A stretch of 64,000 nucleotides of DNA from Planctomycetota bacterium (GTDB lineage Bacteria > Planctomycetota > Phycisphaerae > UBA1845 > PWPN01), in contig JAKPHF010000004.1 of assembly GCA_029550525.1 (NCBI GenBank), positions 83,573 to 147,572 of the forward strand, given 5' to 3'. A model generated the notes under the pieces. That model made no database searches. It saw only the letters and a list, made by a program, of their open reading frames with translations, and was not told where the DNA came from. Both the position numbers and the translations under genes were made by a program. Positions 40,405 through 49,315 of the stretch are shown piece after piece. Each line of letters starts with the position of its first letter. Position 1 is the first letter of the stretch.

Positions 40405-42072
40405 ATGATCGCGGCACGAGCTGAGACCCGGTTCCTCCCAGGGGTTCTGATCCCCGGACTCTTGGCGGCCCAACTCGTCACGACGGCGTTCGCGCAAACG
40501 ACCCCGTCGCAGAGGACCGCGGGCTCGCGCCCCAACATCCTGTGGATCACGTGCGAGGACATGAGCCCGGATCTAGGTTGCTACGGCGACTCGTATGCTC
40601 GCACGCCCACGCTGGACAACCTGGCTGCCCAGGGTGTGCGCTACACGAACATGTTCTCGGTGGCCGGCGTGTGCGCTCCCAGCCGATCGGCCATCATCAC
40701 GGGCATGTATCCCTGCTCCATCGGGACGCATCACATGCGCTGCAAAGGCGTGCCACCCGCACACGTGAAGTGCTTCACCGAATACTTGCGGGCCGCCGGC
40801 TACTACTGCACGAACAATGTCAAAACGGACTACAACTTCGACGCCCCTGTCACCGCGTGGGATGAATGCAGCGCAAAGGCCGACTGGCGCGGGCGGGCGC
40901 CCGGCCAGCCGTTTTTCTCGGTGATCAACATCACGACCACGCACGAAGGCCAGATCCGCTCCACGGAACAGAAGTTCGCGCTCCACATGAGCCGCGTGAA
41001 ACCGGAAGATCGTCACGACCCGCTCAAAGCCGTACTGCCTCCGTACTATCCCGACACGCCCATCGTCCGCCGCGACTGGGCCCGCTACTACGATCTGATC
41101 ACTTCCATGGACGCCCAGGTGGCGGAGATTCTCCAACGGCTTGAAGCGGACGGCTTAGCCGACAGCACTATCGTGTTTTTCTTTAGCGACCACGGGCGGG
41201 GCCTGCCTCGGGCCAAGCGGTGGTTGTACGATTCGGGCCTGCACGTGCCCATGATCGTGCGCTGGCCCGACCGAAGTGGAGCAGGCAGCACGTGCGACGA
41301 CCTGGTAAGCTTCGTCGATCTGGCTCCGACCGTGCTTTCGCTGGCCGGTGTGGAGATCCCCGAGCACATGCAAGGCGGTGCGTTCCTGGGCGACCAGAAG
41401 GTGGCCAAGCCGCGTGAATACGTCTGTGCCGCTCGCGACCGCATGGACGAGACGTACGACATCATCCGGGCCGTGCGCGACAAGCAATACAAGTACATTC
41501 GCAACTTCAGGCCCGGCCGCCCCTATGCTCAATACATCCATTACGCGGAACAAATGCCGACCATGCAGGAGATGCGGCGGCTGTACAAGGAGGGCAAGCT
41601 GACCGGCCCGCAGAAGATCTTCTTTCTGCCGGAGAAGCCCGAGGAAGAGCTGTACGACACGCAGGCCGATCCGCATGAGATCAATAACCTGGCCGGTTCC
41701 GCCGAGCACGCGACCACACTGGAGCGCATGCGCAAAGCGCTGGAGGACTGGATGACGGCCATCGGCGATCTGGCATTCGTCCCGGAAGAGGAGCTCAACG
41801 AGCGCATGCGGCCGGGTGGCAAGTGGGCCAAGACCGAAGCGCCGGTGATCTCGTTATCACGGGGCGGGCAAGATGGTGTGGTGACGGTCACCATCACCTG
41901 TTCGACGCCGGGTGCCTCCATCGCGTACACGACGCAGTCCGGCAAGGACGCGCACTGGTTGCTCTACAGCAAGCCCGTCGAGCTGCCTGGATCGGCGACG
42001 CTGCGAGCCAAGGCCATTCGGCTGGGCTATCTGGAAAGCGACGAGGTGGAGCGACGGCTCCAAAAGCATTAG
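40405..42072 (+). CDS. Secreted Cys-type sulfatase with C-terminal CHB_HEX_C-like domain
   Basis: This 555-residue protein has a signal peptide (PGVLIPGLLAAQLVTTAFA). Type I sulfatase motifs follow: metal-binding CEDMSPDLGCYGD in PNILWITCEDM and the formylglycine site CAPSRSAIITG with Cys near residue 90. FFSDHGRGLPRAKRWLYDSG carries the second metal site. The C-terminal region (about 465-550, ITCSTPGASIAYTTQSG) is a beta-sandwich like the chitobiase C-terminal fold. The enzyme hydrolyses sulfate esters after Cys is oxidised to formylglycine by FGE; FGE is not in this window. GGGAG precedes the ATG. It is followed by a BNR lipoprotein and faces a beta-helix enzyme. Confidence 0.93.
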   Translation: MIAARAETRFLPGVLIPGLLAAQLVTTAFAQTTPSQRTAGSRPNILWITCEDMSPDLGCYGDSYARTPTLDNLAAQGVRYTNMFSVAGVCAPSRSAIITGMYPCSIGTHHMRCKGVPPAHVKCFTEYLRAAGYYCTNNVKTDYNFDAPVTAWDECSAKADWRGRAPGQPFFSVINITTTHEGQIRSTEQKFALHMSRVKPEDRHDPLKAVLPPYYPDTPIVRRDWARYYDLITSMDAQVAEILQRLEADGLADSTIVFFFSDHGRGLPRAKRWLYDSGLHVPMIVRWPDRSGAGSTCDDLVSFVDLAPTVLSLAGVEIPEHMQGGAFLGDQKVAKPREYVCAARDRMDETYDIIRAVRDKQYKYIRNFRPGRPYAQYIHYAEQMPTMQEMRRLYKEGKLTGPQKIFFLPEKPEEELYDTQADPHEINNLAGSAEHATTLERMRKALEDWMTAIGDLAFVPEEELNERMRPGGKWAKTEAPVISLSRGGQDGVVTVTITCSTPGASIAYTTQSGKDAHWLLYSKPVELPGSATLRAKAIRLGYLESDEVERRLQKH

Positions 42073-42161
42073 TGCCGGGAGGGGAAGCACGCCCCACTCG
42101 GAAAGAGGCGGCCGGGTCAAGCCCCGCCGCTCGCAGCGTAACCCACATGATCGCTTGGACC

Positions 42162-42190
42162 TGTGCTGAAAGCTGACAGCTGATAGCTAC
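42162..42190. repeat. Heptamer array (AGCTGAC/AGCTGAT)
   Basis: TGCTGAA, AGCTGAC, AGCTGAT, AGCTAC units lie directly before the BNR-lipoprotein start. Confidence 0.65.
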
Positions 42191-42206
42191 TTTTCAAGGG
42201 CCTCCT

Positions 42207-43529
42207 ATGCACGCCTGGACACGCTTGATCGCATTGGCATCGCTTTCGCTCGCTTCGTGCAGTCACCTGGCCAGCCGGCCCGACTTCGTGACGTACGTGC
42301 CCCATCGGCTCGACGGCAGCGACGGCACGAATCAGCATTTTCTTGTCACGCCGGTGGCGAATCGGGAGTTCCTCGCGTTCTGGACGCAGGCCACGCGCGA
42401 GAACGACCCGGATCAGCGGGTGGTCATGAGCCGCAGCCGTGACCAGGGCCGCACCTGGAGCGAGCCGGTCATGCTCGCCGGCGACCCGACGGCCAAGACC
42501 GGCCGGATCGCTTCGTGGCAGTTCCCCGTGGTCGTGCCCGACACTGGTCGCATCTACCTGTTCTACAACCAGAACATCGGGATCGTCGATGCCCGCGAGG
42601 ACACCACCGGGGCGTTGGCGTACATCTGGTCGGACGACAACGGGCATACCTGGTCCAAGCCGCTCACGCTGACCATCCGCAAATCCGCCTTGTCCAACCC
42701 CGAGCCGGGCTCGCCGGAGAACTGGGTGGTGTACCAGGCGCCCATCATCACCAGCCGCGGCGAAGTGATTGTCGGTTTCACGCGATGGGCCAGCAAGAAA
42801 GTGCAGAAAGAAGGCGGCCTGTTCGAGCGGGACTCGGAAGTCTGGTTCCTGCGCTTCGACAACCTCCTGATTGAGCCGGATCCCGCCCGACTGACGGTGA
42901 CGACGCTCCCCGACGGCGAGCACGGCCTGCGCGCGCCCTGCCCCGGCAAGCCAAGTCTGAGCATCGCCCAGGAACCGACCATCCAGGAGTTGAGCGATGG
43001 CCGATTCATCACGGTGATGCGCACGCGAACCGGCTACATCTACTACGCCTTGTCGAACGATCGGGGCCACACTTGGGACACGCCGCGACCGTTGCGATTC
43101 GCCCCCGGCGGCCCCCCCATTCCACAACCGTTGGCCCCCTGCCCGCTGTACAAGCTGGCGGACGGCCGATTCATCCTGATCTTCCACAACAATGACGGCT
43201 CGGCCAATGGCGGGACGGGCCCGACCGACAGCCGCCGTGTCCGCCGCCCCGTCTGGCTGGCCGTCGGCCGCGAAGTCGCCCAGTCTGGCAAGCTCGCCGG
43301 AAACGTGCACCCAAATGATGACCAGCCGCTGATTTTCAGTCCGCCACGCATTCTTGCCGACAACGGCGGCGTTGCGGTCGGCCCCGCCAAGCATACCCAG
43401 ATCGGCACGTACCCCAGCCTCTTCGAATTCGAGGGCCGGGTGTACTTCTGGTATCCCGATCGCAAGCACTTCCTGCTGGGCAAGATCATCGGTCCGAATC
43501 TGCTGGCTGACTCGCTCGCGTCTCCCTAA
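42207..43529 (+). CDS. BNR/Asp-box lipoprotein, sialidase-like
   Basis: This 440-residue protein has a lipoprotein signal with lipobox LASC (MHAWTRLIALASLSLASC). At least three Asp boxes mark a six-bladed BNR propeller: SRDQGRTWS (near 77), SDDNGHTWS (near 141) and SNDRGHTWD (near 276). Family members include sialidases and other exo-hydrolases or binding proteins. I do not see a clear Arg triad from sequence alone, so enzymatic sialidase activity is unsure; many planctomycete copies are annotated as exo-alpha-sialidase without proof. It lies downstream of the sulfatase on the same strand, but the heptamer array sits between them. Confidence 0.85.
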   Translation: MHAWTRLIALASLSLASCSHLASRPDFVTYVPHRLDGSDGTNQHFLVTPVANREFLAFWTQATRENDPDQRVVMSRSRDQGRTWSEPVMLAGDPTAKTGRIASWQFPVVVPDTGRIYLFYNQNIGIVDAREDTTGALAYIWSDDNGHTWSKPLTLTIRKSALSNPEPGSPENWVVYQAPIITSRGEVIVGFTRWASKKVQKEGGLFERDSEVWFLRFDNLLIEPDPARLTVTTLPDGEHGLRAPCPGKPSLSIAQEPTIQELSDGRFITVMRTRTGYIYYALSNDRGHTWDTPRPLRFAPGGPPIPQPLAPCPLYKLADGRFILIFHNNDGSANGGTGPTDSRRVRRPVWLAVGREVAQSGKLAGNVHPNDDQPLIFSPPRILADNGGVAVGPAKHTQIGTYPSLFEFEGRVYFWYPDRKHFLLGKIIGPNLLADSLASP

Positions 43530-43700
43530 AGCCACAGACGGTTCGCCGCCTGGCCGCCGGATGGGTGGAAGCAGCTGGCTCCTGAGTTCTCCTGATCCGA
43601 ATTGCTCGTGCTTATTCCCCGAGTGGGTCATAAGATCATCTGCATCGTTCGGCCCCGGCGCTGAACGTGATCGATTGGCCACCTGATGGAGGCTGGAGTC

Positions 43701-43979
43701 ATGAACCTGTATGAGAGGGCCCTGCTCGGCCACCCGTTGTCGAATTGCTCCTCATGCGAGGACGTTGCCCTCGCGACGCCCGGCCCTTTTCTCCGCGAGC
43801 TCTACACAGTCGTGAACCAAGATGAGGACGAGGACGAAGACTTCGACGAAGATGAGGAGCTCGAGGAGGATGAGGACCTCGACGAAGATGAGGACCTCGA
43901 CGAAGACTTGGACGACGACTTCGACGAGGAAGAAGAGGACGAAGACTACGGCGACGAGGAGGAAGGGGAGGACGACTGA
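43701..43979 (+). CDS. Small protein with extremely acidic Asp/Glu tail
   Basis: This 92-residue protein starts MNLYERALLGHPLSNCSSCEDVALATPGPF and then has an almost pure Asp/Glu tail (about residues 41-92). The tail DNA is a tandem of GAGGACCTCGACGAAGAT-like units. GGAGG at 43688-43692 is eight bases before ATG 43701; an ATG at 43686 overlaps that site and is rejected. No family is recognised. Such tails occur in DNA-mimic or histone-chaperone-like proteins, or simply in slippage-grown low complexity; both are inference. Net charge would be strongly negative. Confidence 0.6.
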   Translation: MNLYERALLGHPLSNCSSCEDVALATPGPFLRELYTVVNQDEDEDEDFDEDEELEEDEDLDEDEDLDEDLDDDFDEEEEDEDYGDEEEGEDD

Positions 43980-44262
43980 TTTCGGCAGAACAACCCGGAC
44001 ACTCGCGCCGTCGCCATGGTCACGACGCTCGCTCAACGAAGGGGATTCCCCGGGGTCGCTTTTTTGTCCGCAGATTGCGCAGATTGTCACAGATGTTGAG
44101 TTATGAAAGACAGTAAAGTGGCACTTGCGGACTAGCGCTATATTGCACCATCAGCGTCCGTTCAGTAACGGCTGTCGATCCAAGACGACGACGGCGTGCA
44201 CTGGATGGTCTGTTAATCTTGTAATTCTGCAATCTGTGGATCATCCGACGACGGAAAGGTCG
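43980..44262. other. Gap with T-run and inverted GCAGATT-type repeats
   Basis: 44060-44065 is a T6 run after a GGGG/CCCC dyad, a weak terminator candidate for the acidic-protein gene. 44066-44097 has CGCAGATT, GCGCAGATT, GTCACAGATG units. A reversed copy (GCAATCTGTGGATC) is at 44222-44245. The stretch in between is locally AT-richer and holds no gene. Confidence 0.45.
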
Positions 44263-45423
44263 CTAGACGGCCGGGATGTGCCAATCTTCCGGGCCGACGG
44301 GCAGCGGGACTCCCAGGCGGATGGATTCGAGCAGCTTCATGGTGATGCGCGTGACGGTGACGGCGGAAACCACGTCGCAGGGGTTTTCGCCGTTGCCTTC
44401 GATGCAATCGAGGAATCGGTCGAGATGCCGGGCATGGCCCTTGTCGGGAGAAACAAAGAACGGCGGCGCACCGGCGGCGGCCTGCTCATGGGCGAGCGTC
44501 ACGGCCTCATGAAACGCCTCCATGCCTTGGGCGAGCTTGCCGTCCGGATCGGATTTGAACGGGTAGGTGAAGCGGAAGGGCTCGTCGGGCAAGCCGCGCT
44601 GGCGGACTTCGACGTGGTGATCCATGGCCAGCGTCACGTGGTTGGCCGTCACCTCAATCAGTTCCTTGGGATAGTCGAAATGTCCACAGAGTGATTGCGT
44701 GATGGTCGTCAGCGAGCCATCCTGGAACCGCAGCATCAGCGTGAAGTTGCCGCGAGCGGAGCCCTCGGCAAAGACGCGGACGGGCGGGGAGGGGTTGAGC
44801 CACAGGGCCACGTCGATGAAATGCACCATCTCGGCGAAGAGGATGGTTTCATTGTCGCGGTAGATCCAGTCCTGCCAGCTGCGGCAATCGTCGTTGACGC
44901 GCATGAGGATCTGAATCTGCCGCTCCTCGGGGAGCGACTCGCGGCGTCCCTGGCCGCTGCGATCCACCGACGCCGGCAAGCCACCGGCGGACGCGACGGC
45001 CTTATGCAACAACCGGCGCAGCTCGAGGATGGCCGGGCTGCTGCGGCGATTGTGGCAGACACACACGGGCACGCCGGTCTGACGGACGGCGGCGACGATC
45101 CGCTGCATCTCGGACACCGTGGCCGCCAGTGGTTTCTCCACGAACACGGGCTTGCCCGAGGCCAGAGCCGGCACAATCACTTCGCTGCGCAGATTCGTGT
45201 GCGTGCACAGGACGATGACGTCCACGTCCGGGTTCTCGACCGCATCCTGCCAGTCGGTGCAGCTCGCGGCAGCCCCGAAGACCTTGCGGAAGTTCTCGGC
45301 CACTTGGGCGTTCACGTCGCAGACCACGGCCAGCTCGGTGCGCGGATTGTTCACGATGTTCGGGCAGTGCCAACCCCGAGCGATGGAACCACAACCGATA
45401 ACCGCGACGCGATGCTTCCTCAT
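44263..45423 (-). CDS. Gfo/Idh/MocA-family NAD(P)-dependent oxidoreductase
   Basis: This 386-residue protein has an N-terminal Rossmann fold (VAVIGCGSIARGWH, residues 6-19), VVCDVNAQVAENFR, and the EKPLA catalytic-site motif in PVFVEKPLAAT near residue 96. A C-terminal dimerisation/substrate domain follows, with MVHFIDVALWL. Members oxidise or reduce sugars and cyclitols. The substrate cannot be set here. ATG 45423 is chosen as the Rossmann start; an upstream extension to 45519 lies in repeat DNA and is rejected. It follows the ROK kinase on the same strand, which suggests a joint role in sugar use. Confidence 0.9.
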   Translation of the reverse strand: MRKHRVAVIGCGSIARGWHCPNIVNNPRTELAVVCDVNAQVAENFRKVFGAAASCTDWQDAVENPDVDVIVLCTHTNLRSEVIVPALASGKPVFVEKPLAATVSEMQRIVAAVRQTGVPVCVCHNRRSSPAILELRRLLHKAVASAGGLPASVDRSGQGRRESLPEERQIQILMRVNDDCRSWQDWIYRDNETILFAEMVHFIDVALWLNPSPPVRVFAEGSARGNFTLMLRFQDGSLTTITQSLCGHFDYPKELIEVTANHVTLAMDHHVEVRQRGLPDEPFRFTYPFKSDPDGKLAQGMEAFHEAVTLAHEQAAAGAPPFFVSPDKGHARHLDRFLDCIEGNGENPCDVVSAVTVTRITMKLLESIRLGVPLPVGPEDWHIPAV

Positions 45424-45448
45424 GCGAGCGTGCTCCGCGAAATGCCCT

Positions 45449-45557
45449 TCTTGTGGTGCATGCTTCCTTGTGGTGCACGCTTCCAGCGTGCACGTGCCGA
45501 CAAGATGCCTGCACCACAATCCGCGTGCACGTGCCGTCAGGATGCCTACACCACAAA
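45449..45557. repeat. Interspersed GTGGTGCA/TGCACCAC repeat block
   Basis: CTTGTGGTGCA occurs twice on one side, and TGCACCACAA and ACACCACAA on the other. Between them, CGTGCACGTGCCG occurs twice, followed by ACAAGATGCCT and TCAGGATGCCT. This is a nested inverted and direct repeat between the ROK and oxidoreductase genes. Confidence 0.75.
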
Positions 45558-45576
45558 CTCCCCTTCGCGTGCCGGC

Positions 45577-46551
45577 TCACCACTCGCCCGTACGGGCGGC
45601 CTGCCACGCGCAGCCCGCGGCACCGATGAAGCCCGCGTCGTTGCCCAGCGTGGCGAAGAGGATTTCCGGTCCGTCGTCCAGCAGCTTCCAGGTCAGTTCC
45701 TTGAAGTACTTGCGGATGGGCTGCAGCAAGGCGTCGCCGGCCGCGATGAGCCCGCCGGCCATGACCACGCGTTGAGGATTGCTCACGTGCTGCATGATGA
45801 CACAGGCGACGGCAAGGAAGTAGCACGCCTCGTCCCAGACCTGGCGAGCCAGCTCGTCGCCGGCGCGGCTGGCCGCCACGACGTGCTCGGCCATGAGCAT
45901 CTCACCGCGATCGACGTACGTCTTCAGGCTGCTCGGCCGGCCCTCGGCGATGAACTCCTCCGCCCGACGGGCCAGGAAATACGCCGACGAATAGGCCTCG
46001 AGGCAGCCCTTCTGGCCGCACGAGCAGAGTCGTCCGCCGGGCTGGACCAGCATGTGGCCGAGTTCGCCGGCGTTCTCAAAGTAGCCGCGCAGCAGCTTGC
46101 CCTCCGTGATCACGCCGCCGCCCACGCCGGTGCCCAGCGTGAACATCACGAGATCCTGCACGCCTTTGCCCGCGCCGGCCCAGAACTCGCCCCAGGCGGC
46201 GGCGTTGGCGTCGTTCTCCAACGTCGTGGGGATGCCCGTAGCCTTGGCCACCAAATCACGCAACGGGACGTTCTTCATGCCGGGCAGGTTCCCCGGGTTG
46301 ATGACCAGGCCCTGCCGATGGCTCATGGGCCCGGGCGAGCCGATGCCCACGCCGGCCACGTCCTTGCGGTCCACGCCGGCCTCGGCGATCGCTCGCTCGG
46401 CCGCCGCGACAATGTTGGCCACGACCTTGTCCGGCCCTTCTTCGATGCCGGTGGGAACGCTGAATTTGATCTTGACGTTGGCGTCCTCATCGACGAGGCC
46501 GGCCTTGATGTTCGTTCCGCCCAGATCGACTCCGACGAAGTATGCTGCCAC
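45577..46551 (-). CDS. glk: ROK-family glucokinase
   Basis: This 324-residue sugar kinase has the phosphate loop VGVDLGGTNIKAGLV, the EGPDKV/VGIGSPGPMSH region, catalytic Asp in LENDANAAAWGEF and TLGTGVGGG. The ROK zinc site GGRLCSCGQKGCLEAY has three Cys plus the upstream His of GELGHM. There is no helix-turn-helix domain, so it is a kinase rather than a ROK repressor. Glucokinase is most likely, though fructokinase or N-acetylsugar kinase cannot be excluded. Start is GTG 46551, with AGGTGAG close upstream. A TTGAGC/TACGAT promoter lies about 130 bases upstream. Confidence 0.93.
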   Translation of the reverse strand: MAAYFVGVDLGGTNIKAGLVDEDANVKIKFSVPTGIEEGPDKVVANIVAAAERAIAEAGVDRKDVAGVGIGSPGPMSHRQGLVINPGNLPGMKNVPLRDLVAKATGIPTTLENDANAAAWGEFWAGAGKGVQDLVMFTLGTGVGGGVITEGKLLRGYFENAGELGHMLVQPGGRLCSCGQKGCLEAYSSAYFLARRAEEFIAEGRPSSLKTYVDRGEMLMAEHVVAASRAGDELARQVWDEACYFLAVACVIMQHVSNPQRVVMAGGLIAAGDALLQPIRKYFKELTWKLLDDGPEILFATLGNDAGFIGAAGCAWQAARTGEW

Positions 46552-46680
46552 CGCTCACCTGCCTTGTTGAGATTCCGCTTGGGTTCACAGACACCATCGC
46601 CGCGAGCGTTCCTGGCCGGAAAACGTCACGGCCGGGCCCGCCGCCGGATGACCGGCTTGTCGCGCACGGACAACGCCTCC

Positions 46681-46709
46681 ATCGTAGTGTGACATGTCAT
46701 TTTGCTCAA
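46681..46709 (-). promoter_or_regulatory. Putative promoter of the ROK kinase
   Basis: On the minus strand TTGAGC (46709-46704), 17 bases containing the 8-base palindrome GACATGTC, then TACGAT (46686-46681). The palindrome between -35 and -10 could be an operator. Confidence 0.5.
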
Positions 46710-46780
46710 CTGCAAGGCTTATCGCCCGCAAGAGTTTGATGGCCGTGTTCAACCTCTCCTCTCGCACGTCCCTCCGCGAA

Positions 46781-46965
46781 CGGCGGGGCTTGCCCCCGCC
46801 GTCTCATTCCCCCGTCGGTTCGCCCCCTCTCGCAACGTGAGCTGTGAGCTGGGAGCTCTGAGCGATCTCATTGCCCCGATGATCTCCACGACCATAGCGT
46901 GTACGTCCGTTCGCGTGCGGCGCTCGGACCCCGTGGGACTGAGTCCGCCGGGGCAAGCCCGGCGG
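46781..46965. repeat. Two REP-like palindromes around a heptamer array
   Basis: 46781-46801 is CGGCGGGG-cttgc-CCCGCCG type. 46838-46866 has GTGAGCT, GTGAGCT, GGGAGCT units. 46945-46965 is CCGCCGGG-gcaag-CCCGGCGG, flanked by GAGTC and CTCGC. The rest of the 46552-46999 gap holds only the ROK promoter. Confidence 0.8.
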
Positions 46966-46999
46966 CTCGCGCGGGTTTGCGTCCTTCAGGGCAGTCGGA

Positions 47000-49315
47000 T
47001 CACGCGGACGTCGGTTGGAGCGACGCGGGGTCGATCTGTTTGAGCTGGCGCAGGAACTGCTCGATCCAGAAGCGGCGGTCCGGCGGAACAGGCCGGTTTC
47101 CGAAGGCTTGGCCGTAGTAGAGGCGAATCAATTCAGGGGCGTCCTGCAACGCCGGGTGACGAGTCGCCAGTTCGTCGGCGAACTCGGCCGGCGTCTGGTC
47201 CGGGCGGCGATGGAGCCCCAGCGATTCCAGCCGGCGGCAGAATCGCGTGTAGAACTCCACCTCGGCTCGACCGCCGCCCGCACGCCGTCGCAGACGCTGC
47301 GCCGACCAGCCGATCCGCGCAACGAGCCATCGGCCGGCGGCGACCACGCCGCGTCCGAGGAGAACAGCCAGCGCGATCACCAAAAGCGTGAACACCCAAT
47401 AAAGCACGCGATCGCGGGCGGACAATTCCATGCGCCAGCCGAACAACTCGCGGGCGAAGGCGACGATGCCCCCCACCAGCGTGGTCTCGTCCTGAGCCGG
47501 CCGAGTCACCCAGGCCTGAAACCGCTCGAGCAACTCTCGCTGCGACGCCGCATCGTAGGCGAGGACCAGGCTGGCCCACTGGAACTGCATGAAATCCGCC
47601 ACCTTGCGCAGCGGCTCGTACCACGACGCCGTCGGCGAGGCCACCACCGATGCGCCGGGCGTCGGATCGAACGTCAGCCACCCCTTGCCCCGAAGGAAGA
47701 CCTCCACCCAGGCATGTGCGTGCTTCTCGCGAACGATGAGGAAGCCGCCCACCGGATTGTATTCGCCGCCCCGATAGCCCGTGACCATTCGGGCCGGAAT
47801 GCCCTTTAATTGGCACACAACCGCCATGGCGGTGGCGAAGAACTCGCAGTGTCCCTGCCGGGTATCGAGGAGGAACTCGCCCACGGGTTCCCGTCCCGGC
47901 CCCAGGCGCGGCGGCGACAGCGTGTAGGCGAATCGCGAGGACGAGAGGAACTGCTCCAAATCCCGGACGAAAGTCTCGCGGCCGTCGGGCCGGTCGAGCA
48001 TGCTGGCACTGGGAATCTCGTTGTCGATCAACTGCAGGATCTCCTCCGTGCGAGGCAGCGGCACCACGGGCACGATCAGTGGAGGATCCTGCTCCAGCTC
48101 CTGCGCTTGTTGCGCCCGCAGCAGCGGGAGCGCGTAGGGCGCGATGGTGGTCACGGTGTAGCGGACCAACCTGCCCGGCCGGGGCACGTGAAGAATCTGG
48201 TGCTCCGGGTGAAACCGGACTTCGCTGAAGTCGTGTGAGGCCACAGCGAGAATCGGCTCGGGGCTGAACAGATTGCCGTATCGCCGCGGTTCCAGCCAGA
48301 ACTGGTACTGCATGGTGTCGGGCGAGTCCGCAGCCGGCGACAACGTGACCTGGTGCTGGCCGGGCTCGAACTCGACGGTCACGAAGTCATCGGAGGACCG
48401 ATACGGCCGATGCCAGCCCCAACTGGAAGCGAGACCGCCGGCCCGCCGGCCGTAACGGGTTCTGACTTCGCCGCGAAAGTAGTGTTGCGTCTCGTGCTCC
48501 TCGGCCGAGAACGGAACGGGTCCCGTCACCTTGACCCGCATGACCGCCTGCTCGGAAGGGCTGATGTCATGGCCACCGCGCAAGTCCTCGGAGCCGCCGA
48601 AGCCGGTGAGCACGGGGCCCGCGGCGGCCGCTTGCATCTGCCGGAAAAGCGTGGACTCCACGCGCGGACAAACCAGGAAGACAACCGCCCCGATGACGGT
48701 CGCGACCATGAAAATGGCGGCCACCGTCGAGCGGAACGGCCGCGAGGGCAGGAAGAGCGCATCGTCTCGCGATTCGGACGCGGGTGAGGCGGACCCCGGC
48801 GACACCGAGCCGGGACCGGACGACACGACGGCCGGACCGATCGCGACCGTCCCAGTTCGAGAGACTTCCGCGGCCACGTGCAGTCGGATAAGTCGGCCCA
48901 GTCCCAGCACCAGGCTCACGACCAGAGCGACGGCAAACAGCACGTTACCGCTGACGATGGCCCCCACCACCAACAGCACGAGAGACAGCACGATGACGTG
49001 TGTTTCCTCGCGCAGCGACCGAGGCAGCAGCAGCCGAACCACGCACACGGTGATCAGGAAGTGCGACAGGGCCATGATCAGAATGACGTCTTGCTGCAGG
49101 TACTCGTGCAGCAGAAACCCGAAGGCCAGCACGACGATCAGCTGAGAAAGGCGTTCGAGCAGCGGCGTCGGCCGCAGGCGAGCCGACGTGAATGGGCCAA
49201 GCAGGCCCGCGCATACCGCCACGATGAGATACAGCAGGTTGCCCTCGGCGGCGGCGATGGGCGCGACCACACTGATCAGGAGCAAGGCGTTGGACCACGG
49301 GCTCGGAGCGATCAT
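47000..49315 (-). CDS. Membrane transglutaminase-like protein (TgpA/DUF3488 + transglutaminase + DUF4129)
   Basis: This 771-residue protein starts with several membrane helices (about residues 5-125 and 215-235). The extracytoplasmic transglutaminase core has the triad Cys (GHCEFFATAM, near 487), His (KHAHAWVEV) and Asp (WLTFDPTPGA). A further membrane helix follows near 655, then a DUF4129-like tail (FYTRFCRRLESLGLHRRPDQTPAEFADEL). The ATG overlaps the upstream DUF58 stop (TGATG at 49317-49313). The open frame extends to 49756, but that part is antisense-like and rejected. The complex with MoxR and DUF58 is a recognised bacterial module, of uncertain function (envelope integrity, peptidase or transamidase activity). 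Confidence 0.92.
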   Translation of the reverse strand: MIAPSPWSNALLLISVVAPIAAAEGNLLYLIVAVCAGLLGPFTSARLRPTPLLERLSQLIVVLAFGFLLHEYLQQDVILIMALSHFLITVCVVRLLLPRSLREETHVIVLSLVLLVVGAIVSGNVLFAVALVVSLVLGLGRLIRLHVAAEVSRTGTVAIGPAVVSSGPGSVSPGSASPASESRDDALFLPSRPFRSTVAAIFMVATVIGAVVFLVCPRVESTLFRQMQAAAAGPVLTGFGGSEDLRGGHDISPSEQAVMRVKVTGPVPFSAEEHETQHYFRGEVRTRYGRRAGGLASSWGWHRPYRSSDDFVTVEFEPGQHQVTLSPAADSPDTMQYQFWLEPRRYGNLFSPEPILAVASHDFSEVRFHPEHQILHVPRPGRLVRYTVTTIAPYALPLLRAQQAQELEQDPPLIVPVVPLPRTEEILQLIDNEIPSASMLDRPDGRETFVRDLEQFLSSSRFAYTLSPPRLGPGREPVGEFLLDTRQGHCEFFATAMAVVCQLKGIPARMVTGYRGGEYNPVGGFLIVREKHAHAWVEVFLRGKGWLTFDPTPGASVVASPTASWYEPLRKVADFMQFQWASLVLAYDAASQRELLERFQAWVTRPAQDETTLVGGIVAFARELFGWRMELSARDRVLYWVFTLLVIALAVLLGRGVVAAGRWLVARIGWSAQRLRRRAGGGRAEVEFYTRFCRRLESLGLHRRPDQTPAEFADELATRHPALQDAPELIRLYYGQAFGNRPVPPDRRFWIEQFLRQLKQIDPASLQPTSA

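Noticed and set aside
44041..44065. Intrinsic terminator after the acidic protein
   Set aside because: There is a T6 run, but the GGGG/CCCC stem is only four pairs and poorly spaced, so it is kept only as a note.
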